A stretch of DNA of 64,000 nucleotides from NCBI GenBank assembly GCA_013398015.1, contig VZRR01013410.1, forward strand, positions 124,323 through 188,322. Reading direction: 5' to 3'. Positions 26,801-37,100 of this stretch are shown one piece after another. A program made the position numbers and the translations under genes. A model generated the notes under the pieces. That model was given only the letters and a program-made list of their open reading frames with translations. It searched no databases and was not told where the DNA came from. Source of the DNA: Oreocharis arfaki. Lineage: Eukaryota > Chordata > Aves > Passeriformes > Paramythiidae. Each line of letters opens with the position of its first letter. The stretch's first letter is position 1.

Positions 26801-29800
26801 TCTTGATCAGGCCATTCAGGGATCTGTGTGTGTGGCTAATTCAAAACAACTCAAGATTCCCTCGGGGCTGCTATGGTTCACCCCAGATGTACGTGACATA
26901 ACGAGAGCTGTCAGCTGCTCCCACAGCCCAGTCTTACACTGCACAACCCTGGATCAGCCAGCCCCGCGAGCAACCATCACCAAAACTAAATATATCCCAT
27001 GAATATCCCATTATTAGATCCAGCAAATCAAGAAAATCCTCCAAATCCGTCAACTAACTGCAGCCTATTTCTGAAGTTCAAAAAATGCCTCAGGACTGCT
27101 TTTTCATAAACGCATTCCTGAGCTAACTGAGATGCTCTTCACAGGACACATGCTCCAAATAGTAAATCATTGACTAACACAAGGTAAGACAAATCTTTGT
27201 AGTATCAGCACTATTCAATTTTATTTGCTGACTGGTTTTGGTCACCTCCTTGTGTCCACAAACTCTTTCATTTATACTAAAGCTTCCCTGAGAACTTCTT
27301 TTTTGTTCACCCATGACTCAAAAGCAATGGAGACAAAGAAACCATCAGATTCTGCATAGGTTCAGCAAACCTCAAAAAAGCAACATTTTGCTTAGCACAG
27401 AAATTCTCAAATCATTCCAACCTCCCTTGACTGGCACTAATTAGAGAGAAAAAGCATCCTATATGACTTTCTAGCATATCTTCAAGAAAATTAGGCATTT
27501 AACAGCAAAGCCAACCTGTCCTGCTCTTAGTCCTGACTACAAGTGTGTATTACTCAAAGGAGCCAAGTCTCCACGGGCTTCTCCCAGAAGAAAGTCAGCA
27601 CATTTGCACAGATATATTTAATTTCTCATCCTGCAGCTATCAGCAAGGGAAAATGTATCTAATACTTCAAGAAGAGTAACAGAGAGTGCAATTCAAACAT
27701 TACTTCAAACAGGTATGTTAAAATCAGGCAATATACAACACAATAAAAAACTGTATTGTATACAAATACAAAAATTATTATTTCATTTTCCCTAAGAAGA
27801 CAAAAGGAAAAGATTAGAAATAATAGGCTGTTTTTTCTTTGTGTTTTCATTCTCTTTTTAGTGATGGTATTTCATGAACCCAATAACAGAAAAAAACCAA
27901 ACCACAACCAAACCCCAAAACAATGGAGAGGGGAGAAGGAAAGTACCAAAGAAGTGGGAGTTGAAGGGGGAATATCAAACATTGCAGTGGTCTATCAAAG
28001 CTACAATGAAACCATTACACTTTGAAAGTGTATCATTATACACGTTCTGTAAAGCAGTTTTATAAAAAGCATGTCAACTGACAGAACAAATTACAGCCCA
28101 CTCTTACCCTCCTCTAGGTAACCACCAGCCATTTTAGTGCAAAGGATATTCTGTATTCATTTAGTTCTTTCAGCTCTTCTTCCCTTCGTTGCTTTTCTAG
28201 TAGCTCTTGCTGCCGAGAAACCTCATCAAGGAAATGCGTCTCATCTTCATCTAAGCCTCTTACCATATTTTCTGAATAAAGGAAAAAGAAATTTGTTGTT
28301 TTGGATTCAGACACCAAGTCTAAGTCTGTCTCCTCAGAATGTTCTTAAACCAACCAATACCTAAAAAAGCCACATTACTTCTTCCCTCAGAAATCTTGCC
28401 TCAAAAGAGGAAGTACATTTTCTTAGAGCAAACAATTCGTAGCTAATTAGTTTTAACTCCTGTTTAGGAAAAAAAAAGTAGAAGCAAGACAACTCCTAAT
28501 TTCCAAATAAAAACAAATTCATTCTAAACATGCTACCCTACTTTAAGGAAAGTACACGTTAGTGCAGCAGGAAGGTCTCTTATTTCCTGTTCTGCAAATG
28601 TTCAGCATCTCTTGAGCAAGTGATTTAATTAGAATGACAATAAACAGTATGTTTTAGAAAGACCAAATCTTGCTGTTCGTAGCCACCATCAGAAATCTTA
28701 GCCCAAACTTCACCTTCAATCTTCATTAAAGTTTAATTCCATCTGAGTATTTTTAGGCTTTTACATGAAGTCACCATATTTTTAACCTTCACCCACATAG
28801 GCAAGCCCTAGTCACTTTAAGGGCAAGGAAATCCATTTACACCGATAATTGGCAAGCTTGTGTCTTTGACAGAAAAGCTCTGGAAATCAATTATTATTTG
28901 AGGTTACTTTATAAAAGCCAATCCCTGCTCCTTCCAACTCATGCAGAGCTCATTCATAAATCTTTAAACAGTAACTTGTAGCTCTCACTGCTACTGCTGA
29001 GGGCCCCTTCAGAGAGCAAAAGTAATGAAACTCAGGACATTTTTTGAAGCAAGTGACATGAATTAATTTCATTTTCTGCCTGCCTCAACTGCAAACTAAG
29101 AGGAGCAGCCACTGAGGTCCTTTGAACTGAGGTTTTATTGAGGTTCCCTCCCAGGCACTCTGCAGTAGGTTTTGTTCTCCAGGTTAGCTGGTATCTGAAA
29201 TTCTGCTGTGGTTGCCTTGTAAGCAGAAATGGATTTACTTCTCAGGGCTGCTTCCCATTCCAGTACTTGGTTTACCAAAGCCAAGCTGTTGCAGATGTAA
29301 TATAACTGGGCAAGAAAAACTATTAATTTAGACAGTTATTAGAAGCCCTTCTCACTCAGGCTGACAGCAGCCAGTTTTTGGGTGGCTCCTTGGGCAAGAA
29401 TTGCTTCGTCATGTCACCAAAAACGACTGTGATCGAAAGTTTACTGAAGTTAACTGGAAACTCTCTAGGTGGAAAGAATCCTGAAGCTCCAGCTGGAGAC
29501 TTTAATGCATTAATGTGTTTTAATGCATTAATGCTGCTATCTGTGTTTTCCACTTTTCAAAGAGCTTTTCTATAAAACCAGAAATTCAAACATCAATAGA
29601 AATTAGGTTCCCATTTCATTAAAAGAGTCAAACATCCACTTCTGAAGAATCAAAACAACGTAAATTTACTTCTTCCAAATCATAATCTTAACTCTCAAAT
29701 CACTTTCAGGCAAATAATTACGGCTTGGAAATGTAATAGCTGCTCTAACAGGATTTCTTTAATTGATTCAAACAGATGTGTTAAAGCATGATTTCAAGAG

Positions 29801-30537
29801 TCACATTTCCACTTTTCCACAAATTGCTATCAAGTTTGGTTGGTTTTTGTTTGTTTCGTTTTTTTTAAATTTTATATGCAACATAAGCCTGGTATTCAAC
29901 ACTTTACAGGAATGCAGCTTTGTAACTGCAAACACCTTTTGAGTTTTGCATGTGTGCAGTGCTGCCTCAGTCTCCAGAATGTGTTCCTTGAAAAACCCAG
30001 GATTTCCATAATACTCTCCTGAAGCCTTTGTTTCCCTCTCAGAGAGGGAGACAGGGCACACAGATATGTCCTTTGCTCAGAGGTTGTGCATACAACACAT
30101 GCAGGTTGCTGCTGGTGCTTACTGAATTTAAATTGCTCCTCAAACTCCTGCTGCTTCTTTTCTCTCTGTTCCTGGAGCCTTTCATACAACGACCGTGGGT
30201 CATATGCCTCCTCTGGACATTCTGAAAGGAACAAATCAGGAAGGGAGACCATATGTTAGAAACACTAAACCCCCAACAGCTCTCAGTTTCTTCTTGTAAA
30301 AACCTTTTAAATTACAGAATACAAGCCATTACTTTTTATTTCTATTTTCCACAGAAGTGAAATATTCTCAGATCTTCTTCCTCTAATTATTACAATTTAT
30401 CCCATACCTTTTGGATCCTCAGGTTTTCGGACCTTTTCCCATTCCTCTTGCCTTCTCTTTCGTCGCTCCTCTAGCTCTGCTTCAGATACAAACCTCTTGT
30501 TAATCACAAGGTCAGCAGTACCATCTCCTCCATCCAT
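20659..30537 (-). CDS. PSME3IP1: PSME3-interacting protein 1 (NIP30/PIP30), complete, 255 residues
   Basis: This nuclear protein binds PSME3 (PA28-gamma), the activator of the 20S proteasome, and tunes its partners and location. Six coding exons on the - strand join in one frame: 30537-30408, 30221-30123, 28271-28150, 24195-24062, 22080-22016 and 20876-20659. They total 768 bases, or 255 residues and TAA, against 254 in human. The start MDGGDGTADLVINKRFVSEA has A at -3 and G at +4. The N-terminal half is a charged coiled-coil-like NIP30 domain (FVSEAELEERRKRRQEEWEK, YDPRSLYERLQEQREKKQQE, RGLDEDETHFLDEVSRQQEL). A basic linker (KFSQAKLLAGAVKH) follows. The C-terminus [20 protein letters not shown] carries acidic Ser clusters of the CK2 type, which in the human protein are reported to be needed for PSME3 binding. 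The third coding intron is U12-type AT-AC. Confidence 0.97.
21660..21785 (+). repeat. Old CR1/L3-like fragment
   Basis: The run aataaactctctaaggaagg, then gtggagacttagaaggagct, then catctgtcaggactggttta resembles the diverged 3' part of old CR1-group LINEs. It lies in the last intron of PSME3IP1, antisense to the gene. The match is by eye and weaker than for the other copies. Confidence 0.5.
22016..22080 (-). CDS. PSME3IP1: PSME3IP1 coding exon 5
   Basis: The acceptor is ttccacag and the donor gtatgt. One base completes Ser, then twenty-one codons SDGGNSVKRLKLDTDHEEKN and Q, plus one base. The short basic run KRLK may be part of a nuclear localisation signal, as an inference. Confidence 0.95.
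24062..24195 (-). CDS. PSME3IP1: PSME3IP1 coding exon 4, begins after an AC acceptor
   Basis: The exon starts AGCACTCTCACTAAAG directly after the intron end TTCAC; the donor is gttagt. Forty-four codons plus two bases run from STLTKVGVSMDPKKETEKKL through SVENKNKFSQAKLLAGAVKH. Human reads NNLKKVGI at the matching start. Using the nearby AG instead (CACAG then CACTCTCACTAA) gives an immediate stop. Confidence 0.95.
24196..28149 (-). other. PSME3IP1: U12-type AT-AC intron of PSME3IP1 (3.95 kb)
   Basis: On the - strand the intron begins ATATCCTTTGC (28149 downward), an exact match to the U12 AT-AC donor consensus. Near its end is TCCTTAAC (plus 24214-24207), matching the U12 branch-site consensus. 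The terminal AC (24197-24196) lies about 12 bases after the branch adenosine, inside the narrow U12 spacing window. There is no polypyrimidine tract. The exon phases on both sides fit this intron exactly. The interior contains a perfect 20-base palindrome (26481-26500) and no other gene. Confidence 0.93.
28150..28271 (-). CDS. PSME3IP1: PSME3IP1 coding exon 3, ends at a U12 donor
   Basis: The acceptor is ttattcag. Two bases complete Lys, then forty codons run from NMVRGLDEDETHFLDEVSRQ to LKELNEYR. The exon ends in tacaga, directly followed by ATATCCTTTGC. No GT donor is nearby, and the length (2+120) requires the end at 28150. Confidence 0.95.
29501..29533. repeat. Two 15-base direct copies of a self-complementary motif
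   Basis: tttaatgcattaatg occurs at 29501-29515 and 29519-29533. Each copy contains the palindrome attaatgcattaat-like core. It lies in a PSME3IP1 intron. Confidence 0.85.
30123..30221 (-). CDS. PSME3IP1: PSME3IP1 coding exon 2
   Basis: The acceptor is cctttcag and the donor gtaagc. Two bases complete Glu, then thirty-two codons run CPEEAYDPRSLYERLQEQRE then KKQQEFEEQFKF, plus one base. It is a highly charged helix of the NIP30 domain. Confidence 0.96.
30408..30537 (-). CDS. PSME3IP1: PSME3IP1 coding exon 1 (start codon)
   Basis: The transcribed exon is 30553-30408: acceptor tttttag, then 16 bases of 5'UTR, then ATG at 30537, with donor gtatgg. It gives forty-three codons plus one base, from MDGGDGTADLVINKRF to KVRKPEDPK. 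The ATG context is cacaATGG, which is strong. Confidence 0.96.
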
Positions 30538-30553
30538 TGTGGAATAGTGTCTC

Positions 30554-33500
30554 CTAAAAACACAACATGAAACACATCAGGAGTCTGATTATGCTTTCCA
30601 GTGAGTGAAACATTACTAAATATCCTGAAAAACAGACCTGCAGCCCTTACAATAACTTCTCTAAAGTTCTCTAAAGAACACTTCATAGCAAGCACTGAGA
30701 CCAATTCACTGCGTAACTGCTAAGACTCATGAGCATCATCTGTTACTCCTTTACTCTTTCGTCATAATTACATTTCCTGCTCATTGTCTGCCTCTGTTTT
30801 TCTGAAATTCTTATTTTAATGGATTTACTTTGACTAAATAAATATTTTTTTTAAATAAAATTAAACACCCTCACCTACATTCTCATTCTTTTATTTCCAT
30901 TCTTCCATGTTTTTGTTCAGGAGAGAGATAAAGTGAGGACAAAACATCAAATCCCAAGTTATTTTTGCCCAACCTATGAAAATTTGAGAAAGCTTGACTG
31001 TTTTCAGTTGTTGGATGCATGTATTTATAAGTGATTAACAGCGAGATTTCAGAAATTAGCAACTGTTCTGGTTTTGGCTGGGACAGAGTTAAACTTCTTA
31101 GTAGCTGATACAGCTCTGTGGTTTGGATTTAGTGTGACACTAACATTGATAACACTTGCAGTTTTAGCTGTTGCTCAGTAGTGCTCTCAGTGAAGGACTC
31201 CTCTGTGTCTCATGGTCTGACAGTGAGGAGCTACACAAGAAGCTGAGAGGGAGCATGGCCAGGACAGATGTCCTGAACTGGTCAAAGGGATATTCCATAG
31301 AACCGTGCCCAGTATATAAACTGGGAGGAGCTGGCTGAGATTTGCTGATCACTCTTCAAGGACAGGCTGGGTACTGGGTGGTGAGCAACTATACTGAGAA
31401 TCACTTGTTTGTCTTGGGTTTACTACTCTCTCTCCTCCTCACTACTGTTACTATTGCTAGCTTATAATCAGTACTATTAGCATTAATATTGTATTTATTT
31501 TGTTTCAATTATCAAACTGATCTCAGCCCATGAGGTTTATTTCCCCCTGTTCTCCTCCCTGCAGAGGCAGGGCAGGGAGGGAGCAACTCATCTCTCCAGC
31601 CTCAAAAACCTCCTGCAGCTCCCTGCAGCCCCAGGGAGAGCAGAGGTGGGACAGGCTGTGCTGGGGGCTGTCCTTCGGGGTTACCTGGAGTTCAACAAGT
31701 GACTGAGAGAGGGAATTCTCCATGACTAAAACAGAGCTGGGGTTAGAAAATGAGCAGCACTTCCCCTGGAGAGAGCACAGCCCCTTCCCACACAGTGCAG
31801 CCACCCTCTGCTTCAAGATTTCAATACCAGGTGCAGGGTGAAGATGCTCCAAGTAGTCGACTTAACAAGGAAACTCGTGGTCTTGTCACCTCTAAGCCCA
31901 GGATGAAACAAACTGCTTCTCTAAGTGCGAGGCATCTGCTTTCAGAATTATTCTGCCAGCTCCGTGCTATGCAATGAAGCCCTAATGCCTGTTTTTGTCT
32001 CAAGCCTGTACACCAAAGCTGTACACAGAAGTACAACACAAACATAACAAACAGAGCTGTTCATTTAAAGACATGCAAACATAACTTTTTTCTGTTTTAT
32101 TATCTCCCTGATGTAACTGCAGCAAGTTAAGGACTACAGATGATTGCTCACAGTTCTGCCAAGTACTATTAATTTGGGATCTCACCCTGTCTGCATTTCA
32201 GCATGGAAGAGATCCCAGAACAGTTACTCTTCCAAGGAGGAAGGGATGCAGTAACCCAAATAAGGGAAGAAACCTGTTTATAATCCTTCCCTCACACCAC
32301 AAGGAACCACTCCTGCAGGAAGTCCCGAAATCCTTAGAAAAACTGATACTTTTATGGGGTATAGTTTCTAACAAAAAAGAAAAAACGAGGTCTTAGGAGA
32401 AATCCAGGTTAGAGCACAGGACAAATTCTTGTTACAGCAGGATGCATTCTTTAGGTGGGCATTATCAAAAGAAGTTAAGAAAAAGGATTCTCTTAATAGC
32501 TGGGGACAGGATGGAGAGATCGAGGGCTGGTGATTTTCTCTTTTTTTAACTTTTCTTTCTTTCTTTTTTAATATCTAACAAAAAAATCCACCGTAAGAGA
32601 AGTCCACTTTCCAGAAAGCATAGAACCCTTGCTCCTTGAGTGTCATTTCTGAAGGTGGCTCAAGCTGGAAACCTACAGAGAAGATAAAAATTGAATCTCA
32701 CTGCTGAATACAGGTCCTGATCACAAGGGAGCTTTCCTATCCAAGTGCTCCCTAAACAACATCATTTGTTTCTCCACTTGTGTCATCTCAACCCATATAT
32801 TTAGAAGGGAAACAAAAGGTTCCAATACAATGGTGACAGAAAGTAATAAAAACAAACTGACAGAGAGGATTCTACAAGAACACAGTATCCTCTGGGGACT
32901 AAAACCTTCAGCAGCAAACCACCCGGATCAGTCAGTTCACTTAGACAACATATTTTAAGATACATGAAGAGGATTAGGGTTTAGTTATGGCCTGAGATGC
33001 AGCAATGGTGTTTTCAATACCGTCCTGAAAACTGGTGTCTGACAACCCCATCCGGGGTACAGAGATGTGGAGGGGAAAAACCCCATCAAGCAGCATCATA
33101 TTAAAGTTCACTTGCACTTACAAAGTTTGTTAATCTTGCTATATTCTTTGCCTTCTCCCATCTGACGCAAACACGCACAAACCAGACCCAACAAAAAACG
33201 TGCACTTGGCAACTTTCCCCTATGTTTTCGTCTGGTGATTGTATTCTAGGGCTATGCTGTCACTGCAAGCGACAGAAGTTTGTCACAGCTGTAAACTGCA
33301 GGTTTTTATACTGCCAGATGGTAACACCCCCACGATCAAAAAACCTTCCAAACGTCACAGCCCTTGCCACCACCTAGGCTCGAACAGATGCAGAGCAGCG
33401 ACGGTGTCTTGGGTACTCGTGTGCAGTTTCAAATACATTCAGCCCCCATTAAATAACAAAGATTACTTTACCTACTCATTTCATCAACCCACCACTGAAC

Positions 33501-33901
33501 CAACTCGGGCAGCGCTCCCCGCACCCCCGCAGCACATCAAACAACGCGCTGCGTGCCGAGCCTGGAGCCGCCCCGGAGACGGAGGGGACTAATCGCTCCC
33601 CACCAGCCTGAACCCGCCCCCGGGCCCCGCTTCCTGCGGTGCCCGCGGAGCTCGATGCCGGGAACCCTCGCGGGCGTGCCGGGCTCGGGCTGCTCCGAGC
33701 CCTCACTGCGACCTCTTCTCCCCACCTTCCCTCCAGCCCTTCGTCCCGGGAGCGGCCCCAGGCTCGCCGCGCTCACAGGGCCCAGGCCCGGCCCCCTTCA
33801 TCCCTGCACCCGAATGGCCCCGCGGCCATGCCACGGCCGTTTTCCCCGCCTCTGGGCGCTTTCCCCGGCCCCGCCGCCCCGGGCCGGCCCCCGGCACGTA
33901 C
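30554..33901 (-). other. PSME3IP1: First PSME3IP1 intron (5'UTR intron)
   Basis: It runs from the candidate exon 1 donor GTACGT (33901) to the acceptor tttttag before 30553. It contains the solo LTR at 31063-31695. An alternative donor GTAAAG is present near 33474 (gagtag/gtaaag on the - strand), so a different first exon is possible. Confidence 0.6.
31063..31695 (+). mobile_element. Solo LTR of an endogenous retrovirus, ERVL-like
   Basis: The element begins tgttctggttttggctggga and contains a TATA box (TATATAAA, 31313-31320). It resembles the LTRs of ERVL-type elements that are common across birds. There is no second LTR, primer-binding site, or gag/pol-like frame beside it, so it is a solitary LTR left by recombination. 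It lies in the first PSME3IP1 intron, antisense to the gene. Both edges and the family are by recognition only; target-site duplications could not be set. Confidence 0.65.
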
Positions 33902-33962
33902 CGCGACCCCTCACAACGAGCGGCACCGCCGGGCCCGCAGCGCCGCCATTGACCCCGCTCCC
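33902..33962 (-). other. PSME3IP1: Candidate PSME3IP1 noncoding first exon (3' part)
   Basis: The - strand sequence leaving the N gap runs to cgcg/GTACGTG, a good splice donor in the CpG island. The upstream edge and the transcription start are hidden in the gap. The exon contains ATGGCGGC, a YY1-type element. Confidence 0.5.
33942..33949 (-). promoter_or_regulatory. YY1-type motif ATGGCGGC near the PSME3IP1 start
   Basis: caATGGCGGCgc on the - strand matches the YY1 core. YY1 sites commonly sit just downstream of the start in housekeeping CpG-island promoters, in the sense direction, as here. An ATG in this motif opens a short upstream frame. Confidence 0.5.
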
Positions 33963-34106
33963 NNNNNNNNNNNNNNNNNNNNNNNNNNNNNNNNNNNNNN
34001 NNNNNNNNNNNNNNNNNNNNNNNNNNNNNNNNNNNNNNNNNNNNNNNNNNNNNNNNNNNNNNNNNNNNNNNNNNNNNNNNNNNNNNNNNNNNNNNNNNNN
34101 NNNNNN
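33963..34106. other. Assembly gap of 144 Ns
   Basis: Unknown bases sit in the middle of the CpG island. Both transcription starts probably fall in or beside it. The true length may differ from 144. Confidence 1.
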
Positions 34107-34155
34107 GGTTCGCGGCGGCCCCGCTGCTCTCCCGGCGGGGCTGCGCGGAGCTGAG
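34107..34155 (+). other. RSPRY1: Candidate RSPRY1 noncoding first exon (3' part)
   Basis: The sequence after the gap runs to gagctgag followed by GTGAGG, a good donor. The 5' edge is in the gap. It carries no in-frame start that joins the coding exons. Confidence 0.55.
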
Positions 34156-37100
34156 GTGAGGCAGAGCGGGCGCGGCCCGGCGGGCGGGTGCCGCGGGGCT
34201 GGGGTGGAGTGGGGCGCGCATCGGGCTCAGGGGAAGGGACAGCGCCGGGCTGGTCGCTGGTGGCCCCGGTGCCGGCCGTTCGTCAATGAGTGAAGGCACC
34301 GTGCTTACCCCACCCCGCTCTCCGCTTTCCCGGGGGCCGCCGGGGCAGGTCCAGGTTGGGGCGGGGGCCTGGCCAGCGCAGCCCCCCGGCCCCACGCAGC
34401 GGCCCGGCGTCCCGTCGGCTCTGGTGGCTGATGCAGGTGCCCCCCAGGGATTGTAGGTACCCCGCGGCTGCCTCGCCCGGGCTACCCGTACCTGCCCTCC
34501 CGGGGAGGGCAGCCAGGGGGAAGAGGCGGGTGGCCAAGGTGCAGCCCCCGGGCTCGCTGAGCTCTCCCGGAGGCCCTGCAGCTGGGCAGAGCTGGGCTCG
34601 CGTGTGGACTTGGGAGCTCGCTCAAGAAAGCGGCAAAAGGTGAATGAAAGGGGGGTTTGGCGAGCCGGGGCGCCCCGAGCCCGGCGCTGCTCAGGGCCGG
34701 GAGGGGTTGGAACTTCCTAACGGCGCCTCCCGGGTGCGGGGAGAGCTCCCGGGTGCTCTCATGACTTGCAAAACAAGGGCTTGAATACAGCGGTTTTGGT
34801 GTGCGAGGGGCAAAATGACGTGGAATCGCGAAATCACAGGCTCGGCATGCTGCCCTGGGAGCGCCTGGCAGCTCGGAAACGCGGCAGTGTTGTTGAGCCC
34901 TTGAATATTGTTACATGAATGTGAGGAGTCAGAATCCTGAAAGCTATTTGTCGCTCTCGGTGTAAAAAGTATTTCTTCAGAGCGAGTTTTCTGTCTTTAC
35001 AGAGGAGATATGAAGGTGTGGAGCGGGCCACCAAATGCACTCGTTTACCTGGATCTTTTGTTTTGCGTTCTTGAGCGATAGATTAGGCAGCGGCACCTTT
35101 GCTAAGGGTTGCGGTAGCACCTCTGCTCTGCTCTCCTCTCCCGCTTCAGTGCTTATAAAGCAGGGTTTTTTCACTGCTTGTACTATGCCCGTATCGAGCA
35201 TGAGTTTCTCCTTCAAGCCCTTTGATTCTGTCCTGCTGATCGCTGTTTCTATCTCGCATGCCTTCATTGACCCCCCCCTCTTTTTAGGAACTGCTGGTTT
35301 TTTGTATGTTCTGCTGTGTAGCAGTAGGTGGAGTGTCCCTTCTGGGTACAACCTTTATGTAGGTCCCAAGAATGACTGTAGTCGCCTTACTTTTCATTTA
35401 ATGTTTGTTATTTCAAGCTCTTACCCCTGAGCCCAGGATTCATTTTGGTGCTCAGCTGGTGTTACCACTTTTTCTCACACGGTGAAACTTTGGTCCATGG
35501 AGAAACACAGACATAAGAGTTGCCTTTTTTTCTCCTAAATTTATTCAGCCTGCTCTGTTTTCTGAATGCTGGTGTGTTTGGTGGGGTTTTTTTTTCATTT
35601 TATGTCTGTGTCAGTGTTTGTTTTCTTCAATATAAGAGATATTTTTTTCTACTTAGCCCTAGCTTTGCCTCAGGATTTTAGTTTTTCTGTCCTTTGTTTT
35701 GCATTGAATGCATGTATTTGTTTTGGTGTTGTTTTCTCACACTGGTCCTCAGCTCAGTTCTGCTTTTCTACTAATTTTCTGTACATCCATCAGTGCTGTG
35801 AGGTTACTGTCATGTGAAAACCTGCATCCACTTGTGTACTGTGAGTTTCCCTTGTTTACATCCTGATATTAATTTTTTTGCTATTTTCTTGCTAAACTAT
35901 ATAGATTTTTAATCAATGAATGTTCTCATCACCTATGAGCCATCTGAAATATTCCCTTGCATCTTGTCTTCTCTTGGATTCATGCATATGACTGTGGATT
36001 TCCAGAGGACTGTGCATCCTCAAAACTTGTCGTATTATTTTAAGAGTCTGTGATGCTGTTAAATGTGTTTTTGTTTTGCATTTATCCAAATGCACAGAAT
36101 TGATTTGTTCTTTGATCTAAATCTGGCCCATTCTTTTGTAAGTGCTTTTGCCTGTGTCTTTGTTCTCTGCCGAAGTCCACTCAGCAAAAGAGGCCCTTTC
36201 TCCTCCTGGCACCCATTCCTCCGTCCCTCCCTTTAGGACATTGCTATTATTGCTTTGTGCCCCAATCTCTGCTGTTTGTTCCTATTTATAGGTCTGCTTG
36301 GACAGATTGTGAATTTCCCGTGGTGTGTTCTTTTTCAGATGAGTGAAGCACAATTGTAGTTGCCTGATCACTTCTTGTCCCTTCCCTTTTCATCCAGACG
36401 TTCTCTTGAGGTTTGTGCTAACTGAAAGTTTTCAGCTTCCCCTGTCCATCACTTAAATTGGAAGCTCCTCCAGGGTATTTTAGTGCTGTGTTTTGCATTC
36501 TGCACAACTCTTGTCATAACTCTCGCCGATGCTGATTGTTTGTTAGCTTAGCCTTGGTTGTTTACCCACTCTTAGATTGCTGATAGACCTAATCCAGCTT
36601 GTCCACACACCTCCCTTATCAGCTGTGATATCAGTGTGTGCTTGCTTGAAGGTGGGCTTATTGGTTTCCCTGAGGTCTTTAACTTTCCTTTTTTATTTAC
36701 TTTCAGCCTCCTATACGTGGAGTTTGACTGCAATGCTTCATGGTAGCCACTCTGGTATCCTACTCTGTGGCCTCATAATTTGGTGATCACTCAGTGGCTC
36801 CCTTGTACTCTCACTGATACATTATTCTGTGCTTTTCTTAATGTTCTTTTTTTTTTTCCTCTTAGAGGGGCATGATGATTTCTGCACAACCCTGCAGTGC
36901 TCTCCCCTGGTACATTATCAGTGTTTTCACATAGGAGGTCTTGGCTCGCAATGCATTTCATTTGCTGTGAGTCTAATGGATAGACTTATACCATTATAAT
37001 GGATATAATGTTTAGGTTCCCTCCTGTAGAGTAAGACATCTCTCATATTCTGCCCATCAGGTGGAATCAGAGTCAATTTCCTCAAGCTTTTTTCTTGTTT

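Larger units (their letters stand above)
33530..34750. promoter_or_regulatory. CpG island, bidirectional PSME3IP1/RSPRY1 promoter
   Basis: GC content and CpG density rise sharply at about 33.53 kb and fall after about 34.75 kb. PSME3IP1 leaves on the - strand (donor at 33901) and RSPRY1 on the + strand (donor at 34156), so their first exons lie within about 250 bases of each other. No TATA box is seen, as expected for a housekeeping island. The core lies in the N gap. Confidence 0.85.

Noticed and set aside
33553..34395. Long frames across the CpG island on both strands, including a 246-codon + frame and a 230-codon - frame
   Set aside because: They are carried by GC-rich sequence with few stops and pass through 144 Ns, so their continuity is not real.
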